From positions 474,599-523,701 of the forward strand of contig BFEA01000748.1 of the NCBI GenBank assembly GCA_003427395.1: DNA of 49,103 nucleotides, in the 5' to 3' direction. The notes under the pieces are model-generated. The model saw only the letters and a program-made list of their open reading frames with translations, did no database searches and was not told the origin of the DNA. Both the position numbers and the translations under genes were made by a program. Below, piece after piece: positions 1 to 10,712 of the stretch (position 1 is the first letter of the stretch; every line of letters starts with the position of its first letter). This DNA is from Chara braunii. Its lineage: Eukaryota > Streptophyta > Charophyceae > Charales > Characeae.

Positions 1-17
1 CCCCCCCCCCCCCCCCC

Positions 18-238
18 GCACACACACACACACATTCAAGGACTGGCAATTAAATAATAAGAAATAAAAAATAAATAATAAATAATAAATAATAAATAAT
101 AAATAATAAATAATAAATAATAAATAAATAAAAATAAATAAAAATAAATAACAAATAAAAATAAATAAATATTAAAATAAAAAATTAAAAATAAAAAAAT
201 TAAAAATTAAAAATTAAAAATAAAAATAAAAATTATTA
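18..238 (+). repeat. CA run and AATAA-type low-complexity tract
   Basis: A short CA run (18-34) is followed by about 200 bases of A/T-only repeats of the taaataa type, after a poly-C start. The same arrangement, CA run then TAAAA tract, occurs twice more at 7232-7440 and 7682-7880, each time just upstream of the DR1 unique sequence. No coding signal. Confidence 0.85.
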
Positions 239-750
239 CTAGTATAAATGATCTTCAACCAACTACCACTGGTTAAGAAGGAGACTAATAACTAGAATAT
301 TATGCAAGAGAGTTTTTGAGTTATGGGCGAGAATTTTTTTTTTAAAGAAAATGACTGTATGTGGCCTTTCTTAAGATAAAGAATCAAAGTAAACTCAAGG
401 GAAACGAAATGCCCCCCACAAAAAATGGTGATATTGAACGCCTGCCCTTGACATCAAGTTTGTAGGCGACTTGTCGGACGGTACTACTCCTGGTTTCAAT
501 AGAACCCTGAAAGACGAAATGAGCGGGAAAAGGGACTGTCACCTTTTTTCAAAATATTTGCGCATTGTTAGCGCTTGTAGCAAGTATTTAGGACGCTACA
601 GAGAAGGACAAACCCTCTCACTTCGGCGTCGGAATCTCGAAGCCGACTTGATCGCGAAAATTGCGAGATATGTCGCTTCGACGATCTGTCAGTGCTTCCG
701 AGGAACTCCCTGCTTGCGATTCTGCTCAGAACTCTCTTGTTCTCGCTCTA

Positions 751-765
751 TCCTTTTTTTTTTTC

Positions 766-815
<50 letters not shown>

Positions 816-866
816 CCTCTCTCTCTTTTTCCCTCTTCTTCTCTCTCCCTCCCTCTCTCTCCCTCA
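751..866 (+). repeat. CT microsatellite in DR1, left copy
   Basis: Nearly pure pyrimidine CT/CTCCCT repeats. The orthologous tract in the right copy at 8403-8645 is about twice as long and carries an N. Ser-Leu peptides translated here are artefacts of the microsatellite. Confidence 0.9.
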
Positions 867-1564
867 TCGACATTTCTCCCTCGCATCTCTCCGAACTTCA
901 TCTCAAGTCCCGTCGCTATCTTGTTGGTTGCAACTTCTTCTGAAGGGATCTCATCGCAACATGAGTGGTCCAGCGTCGTCATCAGTCTCACGCCCTACGG
1001 TAATATGAATCTATCCTAATACTATGTTGCCTTACTACTCTCCCTCTCCCCTTCATTCGTAAAAATAAAAAGGCTTAAAGAAGCCTACTCTCTTTCGGAA
1101 CGCCAACGGTAGGATGCCTTGCCCCCTTACGAGCCAATCTTGGTGGTTGATTGGCGAAAAGGCCTTTGGGATTTTTTCCACCAATTCTATCTGTTGCGTC
1201 GGCACATTTGGGGCTGCTTTGGCCGAATTGAGAGTTAAATGCTTTTTCCATACTCCAGGTACTTCGCATGATGCTACTTGACCTCTCGTCATGTGAATGT
1301 GTATGTTTATGTTATGCGTCTTCAGGATACATGTCTATAGGAATTGGTGGCTTCTTTCAAAAAAATCTAAGGATTCGTGCATCTTGATTAGAGCGCGTTG
1401 TAAATGGATTCGACACATCTGGCTTTTTTCGTAGTCCTCCTATTTGTCATCTTCTTAGGATATTTGGGTCTTATTGCTTTCTTAGAAGGAGTGCAAGGCA
1501 GATCGGTTTGTTGTTCTGTTGATACACAGAGAAACGGGTCGCGATTCGTCCCACGTGTGGGGAA

Positions 1565-1816
1565 GTGCGTGGCGCAGTGATGGGTAAAATGATGCGAGCT
1601 CAAATCCACCGGGTCCTATGGATAGTTTGTTTGCATTGCGCGTTTATTGCGACCATTTTCATCATGTGTATACTATTGTATACCAAGCAGGTGGAGAATG
1701 GTGGGCAGGATATTTGCCACCGCGACAATGAAGCATCTCAGCCTCCGCTGATCTCATTTGCGCTAGTAGTATCCTTAACTATCTTCCTATGCTTCCTAAT
1801 GACGCTATTAGCGTAA
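1565..1816 (+). CDS. Small hydrophobic ORF in DR1, left copy (possibly two membrane segments)
   Basis: An 83-residue frame not recognised as any family. It has two hydrophobic stretches, roughly residues 18-38 and 63-83, separated by a polar segment with Lys, Glu, Asp, Cys and His, so a two-pass membrane peptide is conceivable. The right DR1 copy (9413-9664) keeps the same frame. Several differences between the copies are synonymous (for example acc/act, tta/ttg, tgc/tgt), though others are not. Here the frame ends at LLA-stop, where the right copy reads on for about 25 residues. It could be a real element-encoded peptide or chance. Confidence 0.25.
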   Translation: MRGAVMGKMMRAQIHRVLWIVCLHCAFIATIFIMCILLYTKQVENGGQDICHRDNEASQPPLISFALVVSLTIFLCFLMTLLA

Positions 1817-3185
1817 ATCCTCGTCACCAATCACAGCAATACATACTGTGATAACTTAATGGCCACGTATTGCTACAAGGGAGTTGAGTGATGTATAGGA
1901 TTGTGAATATGGTGCGAATGAATGAGTCTTCTGATGCTTTCAGTTGCAGTTTTAAGTAGTGATTGATAGGAAAGGAGAAGGACGAAGGGTTGTTGTGCAC
2001 TGCTTTCATCAGCATTATTCCGCAGGAGTAAGAAGTTTTGAGATATTCGGGACTATCCTTGCTTGGGTTTATCGGATTAATGAAAAATTGGGACGAAAAG
2101 ATCAGGAGTCTGTTTTTTTCTTTTGTTTCCTCTAATTTCAACGGGTAACGTATAAACGTGTTGGATGGTTCCGCATTGACTCTCTGATGATCGACCTATG
2201 GGTAATGAACGGTGTTATTGCAACAAGGGATACCTATGACATGATTGATCTTGGTTCAATCGACAGAGTGAGTAAAGGAAGGAGTGGTTGCACACTGTCG
2301 GTTTTCGGTGTTAAAATGCAAAGGAGTTTTCAGAAATGGCGAGTATGAATTTTATGAGCTAGGGAGTCCAATTTTGTTGTCTCCTCCGATCTTGCCATCA
2401 AGGAGTTGATTCGCGTTTGATCTGAACCTTTTGCAAGACCATTCAACGCTATTCTCGCTGTGTGCTGTACATGATTGGTGTCTTGTGTTTTATTTTGTTT
2501 TTTTACCCCCACCCCTTACCCCCCACCCCCCACCTCCTTTTAATGTTTATAAAACTAAAATCCTTCGTTTAAATATATACATTTTTTAATGAGGTAAATG
2601 GGTTTACCCTTAGCAATAAAGCAGGCTATGAACCATTGTTTACCTCCCCCTGTTACTGCTTTTCCTTCCACTCTTCCTTTGCCACTGCTAGTCCTTCTTC
2701 TCTTTTGTCGATTTTTTTCCTCTCCTTCTTCTCTCTTCTCCCTTTCTCTTTAGGAATCTATATCATCCATCCTGAAACAGCTCTGTCAAAGCATGAAATG
2801 TTTTTTCTTGAAATGCATTGTAAAATGAGTTTGAGTGCATCATGATTCCTTCGGTGTGCAGTACTTCACCTAAACCCTTTTTAAATCTAGAAAATTGGTC
2901 AAATGTTTTTGCGCTGAAAGACGTGGCTTGCGATAACTAAGCTTGTAGGGGTTTTGCCATGTACTAAAACACACACTAGGGTCATTTTTGGCCCGTCCAT
3001 TTGCCAGCCGGGTGGTCGACTCCACCTTGCCAGGCTACGTATGGAAGTGCAAACAGGGTACCAATTATGATGATTTATATGGTATATGGTGAAACAATGT
3101 TGTATCACGAACAACTAGGAATCCATTTTTTTGCCTCATACCTCTTTCCTTACAATTCCGTTGTGGTGTTTTTTCTTGCATGTGA

Positions 3186-3557
3186 CAGAAGCCGGGTTTC
3201 TCGCCAAATGGATGGTACAAAGACCTTGTGGTGGGTGAGCAGACATGGATAGACCAATTTCCACCACCATCTCGTCCTACCCAGGCGATGATTGCCTTGG
3301 CAAACCCTAAGGTCTTAGAGTTTGTAAGGACGAATTCTCTCCAGGTCCCTGCCCCCCACCCTCCGCTCATCTCAGTCCTTTCCTTCAACGATTGGGCAGA
3401 TCTCTTATGGGTAGCGAATCATGATAAGGAATCTTTTCCTGTGGTAACCAGAGACTATGTAGAAAACGCCAAACAAATGACTGATAATGATCTTTTAGTG
3501 CAGACTTCGATTAGGGATGAGATAGCAATAAAGGAGAAGGTATTCGTTGACCTCTAG
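3186..3557 (+). pseudogene. RT element 1, upstream ORF part A (unknown protein)
   Basis: Coding-like frame of about 120 residues, open from just after a TGA at 3183. It starts at a splice-acceptor-like site (pyrimidine tract then cag ending at 3188), with no convincing ATG. The protein is proline/aromatic rich near its start (GWYKDLVVGEQTWIDQFPPP) and charged later; no domain is recognised. The frame ends in a TAG at 3555-3557, and coding character resumes in another frame (next entry). It lies just inside the left DR1 copy and upstream of the RT, the place of a gag-like or first ORF in a retroelement; that role is inferred from position only. Confidence 0.4.
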
Positions 3558-3559
3558 TC

Positions 3560-4423
3560 TGCGGATTCCAATTCCACGCCAGCCTTGTCGATTGTGCTCC
3601 TCGATCTGAGCCAACCGATGCCTCCTCTGATTCGGATGATGACGATGATCTCCCCCTCACTGAAGAAGAGAGGATGTTCCATGCCAAGTTTGTTGCTGAA
3701 GGGAAGGCTCAGCTGGCGGTAGGATTAGCTACAGAGAAGCGAAAGGAGGTTAACAAATACCCTCGAAATACCTTCCTTCCAATTGCACCGTCCAGATGGA
3801 TATAATCGAAGGCCTGATCAATGAAAGACAAGGTTTGGGATTTCGACACGTTCAATCATGAGGAACCAATTAGTGTCAATGCGTATAGGTTCTTTGCTTC
3901 TCTTACGAATGCAGAGATGGAGGTCTGTTATGACAAAGCGTTAGCGGAAAACCCAGAACTCATAAAGGGACCATACCCTCTCACTGCAAATTACATGAAG
4001 CTCCCTTATGTCGGGCATTTTGATCCGCTCAAATGCTCTTTCACCTCCTCAGAACTGGCAATTCGGGGGTTCTTTCCGCCCAAGTGTCAAACTCCCATCG
4101 CTGAGCTTAAGAGAATCTGGAATGTAGGTCGCCCATACCTTAAGTGTAGATGCACTGAGAAGGGCCTGGCAGATTGCAAAACGAACATCACCAGGTTCGA
4201 CCAGGTCTTGTGGTACTTGATTGCCAATTTGGAATACCTGTTTCCAGAAGCACCCACGCTTAGGGCACGAGCGAGAGCACTGAGGAAGTTCTTAGAAACC
4301 AGATGGCGTGCCCCCACTCTAGCCTCTGTAGTCTTCGACCACATGAGGGCTATTATGGTGAAGATGACACACGTGATCATTGAGAATCCGACGAGGAGGC
4401 AGAAAACAATCCTTGATGATTAG
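3560..4423 (+). pseudogene. RT element 1, upstream ORF part B (unknown, acidic then folded domain)
   Basis: One frame runs from about 3560 to 4423, broken by TAA and TGA near 3803-3820. The first part has an acidic run (SDSDDDDDLPLTEEE) followed by a basic helical-looking stretch. From 3821 about 200 residues are uninterrupted and contain several Cys residues (KCSF, KCQT, LKCRCTEKGLADCK) and a helix-rich C-terminus. No known family is recognised. The frame differs from that of part A, so a frameshift or intron separates them. It is probably the first ORF of RT element 1, with an unknown function. Confidence 0.45.
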
Positions 4424-4875
4424 GCTTTGATGTCTAGGAAGTTCCCCAGAAAGATGGCCGCTCTCCTGCTCCCGGACAGATACCTGAGCAGCCCATCGAA
4501 GCGCAAGAGGATGGGCAAGCAGTAGGCTGCTCCTAAAAAGGGGCGTACCAACACGATACTCACGTATTATGTCAGACCAACGCAGGAGGATTGCTGCCCA
4601 CCTTCTTTGGAAGGTGCTCAACTCCCTGAGGGGGCACGGACATCTGTCGCCAGCACCCCTTTTGAATCTTCAGTTACTGTGCAAGGTGATGCAGGCAGCT
4701 CAGTGACATATAAGCAGCCGCAACAAGGATCCAGAATGAACGCGTCGGCAAGAATGTTGTTTAGTGGTTGAGGACGAAGTTATGGATCCCAATCCCTGTA
4801 TATCCCTGTACATATTACTGTATAGGTGTATGATTTTTTGTACTATGAGTGGCATATCAATGAATAATCTATGCT

Positions 4876-5763
4876 ATGCAGGGGCAGAATGAGGATACTG
4901 GAGTTATGATACATGAGGAATTTGGGAGAAACAAATGGTTGCCAGCCAATTCAACAAAAGCTGACCTGTACGTACATGTCAAGTACTCGAGCAGAGCAAT
5001 GGAGGCTGTCAAATTTAGGAACACTGTCGAGAAGGCATTCGAGTTATTCTTCCCTTCTGCGGCCATTATCTTCCTTGCCACCATCATTGTTGGGTGGACT
5101 TGTCATGACCCTCTAGAGTCCAGTGTATATAGGATTGCTCGTATGTTCAGGGATTTTGTTTTGAAAGAATGGTTGAGCTCTTGTTATGAGAAATCGATTT
5201 GTCCATGCGCGTCGTCCATATTTCTCCAGTTTCACTTACCCGAAACCCTGGAAATGCCTCAACCTTTCTTATCGCCGACCACACATGTCCTATCCCTGGA
5301 CCCAGGAATCTCTCGTAACCCAACTCTAAAATTTCTTCTATCCCAAGGACTAAACCATAGTCCACTCCAACCAAGGTGTGTTATGCATGCTGGTCAAGAG
5401 TTCACCCTTGCATGGGAAAAGATAATCACCCATGTTAAATCGAGAACATTTCTTCGCACGACAGCTATTAAGCTAGCCTCCAGATAGGTCTCGATGCAAA
5501 TAAAGAATCAACTCTCATGCCAAGGGTTAAGAAGGCAATCGGATCCCCCCTCGCCCCTTACCGTCCACGCTGTAAGAAGTGAGATCGATTTTCTATCGAA
5601 GTACGTGTTTGTAGCAGGGACTGACATGGTGGCAAGCACTCCGTCATTTTCGTGCATCCATCTGGCGAGAAAGCTTGCATATGAACGGTTATCCAGCGAT
5701 GATTTCGAACGTACACATCTGTCTCCTATGGATTTTTTTTCAGAGAAGCCACAGAGTCGCTAA
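4876..5763 (+). pseudogene. RT element 1, N-terminal part of reverse transcriptase polyprotein
   Basis: A single frame with a TAG at 5485-5487 and a final TAA at 5761-5763. It precedes the frame carrying the RT core. The segment around SLDPGISRNPTLKFLLSQGL and the later stretch YVFVAGTDMVASTPSFSC followed by LARKLAYERLSSDDF resemble the region upstream of RT motif 2 in non-LTR/Penelope-like RTs, where a line of the type 'D-K-G...v-h..YERL' is expected. A hydrophobic stretch near residues 65-85 is notable but is not firm evidence of a membrane segment. A frameshift between 5763 and 5787 joins it to the RT core. Confidence 0.5.
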
Positions 5764-5786
5764 CAATCATCAGTCCGAAAATAAGT

Positions 5787-6971
5787 ATGGGACCAGAAAA
5801 ATTGTCGTACTTAATGCCACTATATAAGCATCACAAAAAAACATTTAGATGGCTTACGAATGCTGCATCAACTTTTCTTACCCCTATAGCTGAGCTTTGT
5901 GATGCCATAATCAAAACTTTGACACCTTTTGTGAAGATCAAGTGTAGGAAACTCACTGAAGGGATTCAATCCTTTCATGGAATCAGTACGTTGGTTTGGT
6001 GGGCCATTGACTCAATCCAAGATTATTGTTATAATTTACCAGAAAAAAAAATTTCCGTTTTTTCTGGCGGCATCATTAAATGTTTCGAAACCATCCCGAT
6101 TGATTCAAATGATGATGGTCTGCCTGCTGCAGTTGCTTTTTTCGCACGGATGACATGGAAAATGGTTGACAAACGAAACATTGTCTCAATGATAAAAAGC
6201 AGGATTATGAGAAATAAGGAGGTTACATGTTCGTTTTCTACCACCACCTCAACGGACAGTCTAAATGTTTTTTTTCTGACACAGTGACAGGTGATCGAGC
6301 TGATCTGCTGGGTCCTTAACAGGAGCTTCACATCCCTTGGTGGTGCTATCTGGAGGCAAATAAAGGGAATTCCCATGGGATTACCTTGCTCTCACTCGCT
6401 GTGCACAATGTATTTTTTTAAGTATGAATATCAGTTGATCTCGAGATTAATTGATAATAGGGCTCATCAAATGCTCCCCTTATTCGAGCATACATTTCCT
6501 TATATTGATGACCTGCACTGTCTCAATAACTCGTGCATTCTGAGATTCCTAGATCCTAATCAACTTAGGATCTCTTCCAACATCTTTCACCTCTAACGGA
6601 TGCATCTGATTAGTATAAAAAAACAAACAGAGGTTTACATTACTAATGATGTCGGTGATATCTACAGTTACAAAGCACAATTTTTAAACTCAGAAATCTC
6701 GGTAGTTTCCAAATTTTCAGGGGAATTTTTTACAACGAAGTTTGACAAGCGACGATCTGTTAACTTTCTTGTAAGTAAGTATGTAAAATACGACTCCAAT
6801 AGGCATATGCAGCAGTCATTAAATATCATAGTATCGCAAGTTGCATTAATCCTAGTACTATGTACGTCTCCTCAGATGGCAGCAGGGGAAATAATGCAGG
6901 TCGTCAAAGACATGGTTAGCAATGGTTTTCTCCTTAAAAAAATGTCTATATTGTGTCTTCATAGTCCTTGA
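5787..6971 (+). pseudogene. RT element 1, reverse transcriptase core (Penelope/TERT-like, broken)
   Basis: One continuous frame, interrupted by TGA at 6285-6287 and TAA at 6594-6596. RT motifs seen in order: a template-grip stretch (LMPLYKHHKKTFRWLTNAAS); a degenerate motif A (GGIIKCFETIPID, with catalytic Asp replaced); motif B (IKGIPMGLPCSHSL); motif C with catalytic pair (FPYIDDLHCL); then a post-RT region (NFLVSKYVKYDSNRHMQQS). The IPMG signature and lack of integrase or protease favour a Penelope-like or TERT-like RT over an LTR element. No GIY-YIG endonuclease was found downstream. Flanked by the two DR1 copies. Stops and the motif A change make it inactive. Confidence 0.75.
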
Positions 6972-7091
6972 CTCACCACAACTTTTCATGCCGCCCAGGA
7001 CGAATGTGCAGAATGTTACCCTCAAACTCAAGGTACGACATTCCGTTTTTTCCCCCTATGCATACCCTTTCATACCAAGAATGATGTGCGG

Positions 7092-7985
7092 GTGATGTGT
7101 GTAAGTTTTTTTCATACCAGTCCCGATCAAAAGGACTGTTGTGGTAGCTAGCAGGTACCTTGCCCTATGAGGCAGTTACCGGTTACCTGCCTGCCTCAAC
7201 ATCAATGGACCGGTCGTCGGGACAGGGGTGGGACACACACACACACACACACACACATTCATGGACTGACAATTAAATAATAAAAAATAAGAAATAAAAA
7301 ATAAAAAATAAAAAATAAAAAATAAAAAATAAAAAATAAAAAATAAGTAAAAAATAAAAAATAAAAAAATAAAAGAATAAAAGAATAAAAAATAAAAGAA
7401 TAAAAAATAAAAAATAAAAAATAAAAAATAAAAATAAAAATTATGACTAGTATAAATGATCTTCAACCAACTACCACTGGTTAAGAACGAGACTAATAAG
7501 TAGACTATGAATGCAAGAGAGTTTTGGAGTTATGGGCGAGTGATGTGTGTAAGTTTTTTTCATACCAGTCCCGACCAGAAGGACAATTGTGGTAGCTGGC
7601 AGATACCTTGCCCTATGAGGCAGGTACTTGTTACCTGCCTGCCTCAACAGCAATGGACCGGCCGGCGGGACAGGGGTGGGACACATACACACACACACAC
7701 ACGCACACATTCATGGACTGACAATTAAATAATAAAAAATAAGAAATAAAGAATAAAGAATAAAAAATAAAAAAATAAAAAATAAAAAATAAAAAATAAA
7801 AAACAAAAAATAAGTAAAAAATAAAAAATAAGTTTAAAATAAAAAATAAAAAATAAAAAATAAAAAAATAAAATAAAATTTGTGACTAGTATAAATGATC
7901 TTCAACCAACTACCACTGGTTTAGAACGAGATTAATAAGTAGACTATGAATGCAAGAGAGTTTTGGAGTTATGGGCGAGATTTTT
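7092..7985 (+). repeat. Tandem duplication of a ~448-bp unit at the start of the right DR1 copy
   Basis: Two head-to-tail units, 7092-7539 and 7540 to about 7985. Each contains gtgatgtgtgtaagttttt, a conserved block ending in gggacaggggtgggacaca, a CA run, a TAAAA tract and the block gtataaatgatcttcaacc. The units differ by scattered substitutions and tract length. This explains why the CA/TAAAA tract appears twice on the right side. Confidence 0.85.
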
Positions 7986-8402
7986 TTTTATAAAGAAAAT
8001 GACTGTATGTGGTCTTTCTTTAGATAAAGAATCAAAGTAAACTTAAGGAAAACGAAACGGACCCCCCCAAAAAATGGTGATATTGAACGCCTGCCCTTTA
8101 CATAAAGTTTGTAGGCCACTTGTCGGACGGTACTACTCCTGGTTTCAATAGAACCTTGAAAGCCGAAATGAGCGGGAAAAATGACTGTTTCTTTTTTTCA
8201 AAATATTTGCGCATTGTTAGCGCCTGTAGCAAGTATTTAGGACGCTACGGAGAAGGAACAACCCTCCCACTTCGGCGCCGAAATCTCGAAGCCGACACGA
8301 TCGCGAAAATTGCGAGATACGTTGCTTCGACGATCCGTCAGTGCTTCCGAGGAACTCCCTGCTTGCGATTCTGCTCAGCACTTTCTTGTCCTCGCTCTAT
8401 CC

Positions 8403-8423
8403 TTTTTTTTTCTCTCTCTCTCC

Positions 8424-8515
<92 letters not shown>

Positions 8516-8516
8516 N

Positions 8517-8607
<91 letters not shown>

Positions 8608-8645
8608 TCCCTCTTCTTCTCTCTCCCTTCCTCTCTCTCCCTCAT
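8403..8645 (+). repeat. Long CT microsatellite, right DR1 copy
   Basis: About 240 bases of (CT)n with minor interruptions and one N at 8516, where assembly length is likely unreliable. Confidence 0.95.
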
Positions 8646-9412
8646 CGACATTTCTCCCTCACATCTCTCCGAACTTCATCTCAAGTCCCTTCGCTATCTT
8701 GTTGGCTGCAACTTCTTACGAAGGGATCTCATCGCAACATGAGTGGTGCAGCGTCGTTATCAGTCTCACGCCCTACGGTAATATGAATCTATCCTAATAC
8801 TATGTTGCCTTACTACTCTCCCTCTCCCCTTCATTCGTAAAAATAAAAAGGCTTAAAGAAGCCTACTCTCTTTCGGAACGCCAACGGTAGGACGCTTTGC
8901 CCCCTGACGAGCCAATCCTGCTGGTTGATTGGCGAAAAGGTCTTTGGGATTTTTTCCACCAATCCTGTCTGTTACGTCGGCATATTTGGGGCTGCTTTGG
9001 CCGAATTGAGAGCTAAATGCTTTCTCCATACGCCAGATACTTTGCATGATGCTACCTGACCTCTCGTCATGTGAATGTGTATGTTTATGTTCTACGTCGT
9101 ATGAATACATGTCTATAGGAATTGATGGCTTCTTTCGAAGAGATCTAAGGATTCGTGGAACTTGATTGAGAGCGCGTTGTAAATGGATCATCTGTTTTTT
9201 TTCGTAGTCGTCCTATTTGCCATCTTCCTGGGGTATTTGGCTTTTATTGCTTTCTTAGAAGGAGTGCAAGGCAGATCGGTTTGTTGTTCTGTTGATACAC
9301 AAAGAAACGGATCGCTATTCGTCCCACGTGTGGGGGAGTGCGTGGTGCAGTGATGGGTGAAATGATGTGAGCTGAAATCCACCGGGTCCTATGGATAGTT
9401 TGTTCGCATTGC

Positions 9413-9664
9413 GTGTTTATTGCGACTATTTTCATCATGTGTATACTATTGTATACCAAGCAGGTGGAGAATGGTAGGCAGGATATTTGCCACCGCAGCA
9501 ATGGAGCATCTCAGCCTCCGCTGATCTCATTTGCGCTAGTAGTATCCTTGACTATCTTCCTATGTTTCCTAATGACGCTATTAGCGTTAATCCTTGTCAC
9601 CAATCATAGCAATACATACTGTGATAAATGTAGGGCCGCGTATGGCTACAAGGGAGTTGAGTGA
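9413..9664 (+). CDS. Small hydrophobic ORF in DR1, right copy
   Basis: Counterpart of the frame at 1565-1816. It keeps the hydrophobic segment FIATIFIMCILLY, the polar middle, and a second hydrophobic segment (ISFALVVSLTIFLCFLMTLL). It then continues through a Cys-containing tail (CDKCRAAYGYKG) to a TGA. The C-x2-C tail is absent from the left copy because of a stop. No family is recognised, and coding status is uncertain. Confidence 0.28.
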   Translation: MFIATIFIMCILLYTKQVENGRQDICHRSNGASQPPLISFALVVSLTIFLCFLMTLLALILVTNHSNTYCDKCRAAYGYKGVE

Positions 9665-10712
9665 TGTATAGGATTGTAAATATGGTGCGAATGAATAAGT
9701 CTTCTGATGCGTTCAGTTGCAATTTTAAGTAGTGATTAATAGGAAAGGAGAAGGGCGAAGGGTTGCTATGCACTACTTTCATCAACGTTATTCTGCAGGA
9801 GTAAAGAAGTTTTGAGATATTCGGGACTATCCTTGCTTGGGTTTATCGGATAAATGCAAAATTATGACGAAAAGATCAGGAGTCTGTCTTTTTTCATTCG
9901 TTTTCTCTAATTTCAACGTGTAACGTATAAACGTATTGGTCGGTTCTGCATTGAGTCTCTGATGATCGACCTTGTGTAACGAACGATGTTATGGCAACAA
10001 GGGATACATATGACATGGTTGATCTGGGTTCAATCAATAGAGTGAGTAAAGGAGGGAGTGGCTGCACACTATCGACTTTCGGTGTTAAAGTGCAAAGGAG
10101 TTTTCGGAAATGGCAAGTATGAATTTTCTGAGCGAGGGAGTCCAATTTTGTTGTCTCCTCTGATCTTGCCATCAAGGAGTTGATTCGCGTTTGATCTGAA
10201 CCTTTTGCAACACCATTCGATGTTACTCACGCTGTGTGTTCTACATGATTGGTATCTTGTTTTTTATTTTGTTCTTTTACCCCCACCCGACGCCCCCATC
10301 CCCCTTCCTTCATGTCTTTGAATGTTTATAAAACTAAAATCCTTCGTGAACCATTGTTAACTCCCCCTGTTACTGCTTTTCCTTCCCCTCTTCCTTTGCC
10401 ACTGCTAGTCCTTCTTCTCGTTTGTCAATTTTTGTCCTCCCCTTCTTCTCTCTTCTCCCTTTCCCTTTAGGAATCTATATCATCCATCGTGAAATAGCTC
10501 TGTCGAAGCATGAAATGTTTTTTCTTGAAATTGATTGTTAAATGAGTTGGAGTGCATTAAGATTCTTGAATAAGTGTGCAATACTTCACCAAAAACCTTT
10601 TTAAATCTAAAAAAATGGTCAAATGTTTTTGCGCTGAAAGACGTGGCTTTCCATAACTAAGCTTGTAGGGGTTTTGCCATGTACTAAAAAACACATACAC
10701 AAACGCGAGGGT

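Larger units (their letters stand above)
1..2985 (+). repeat. Left copy of long direct repeat DR1 flanking RT element 1
   Basis: This block recurs in the same orientation at about 7230-10712. Shared landmarks in order: a CA run and an AATAA-rich tract; a unique start (gtataaatgatcttcaacc at 242 and 7890); a CT microsatellite; a central segment encoding a short hydrophobic peptide; and an end near 2985 (gctgaaagacgtggc at 2914 and 10634). Differences are mostly single bases, plus about 70 extra bases in this copy near 2570-2640. The left end is cut by the window. Together the copies bracket a reverse transcriptase pseudogene, so they are read as terminal direct repeats or as parts of a tandem array of one element. 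Which of the two is not decided. Confidence 0.85.
7230..10712 (+). repeat. Right copy of long direct repeat DR1
   Basis: Colinear with 1-2985, at an offset of about 7.65-7.72 kb. It contains the long CT microsatellite (8403-8645, N at 8516), the small hydrophobic frame (9413-9664) and the same terminal block ending near 10712. It lacks about 70 bases present in the left copy near 2570-2640. No protein-coding gene of known family lies inside. Confidence 0.85.

Noticed and set aside
471-1019. Long frames through the CT tracts (Ser-Leu rich), here and at 8120-8797
   Set aside because: Most of their length is microsatellite translated in all frames. The N-terminal ~90 residues are shared by both DR1 copies but match nothing and show no start context.
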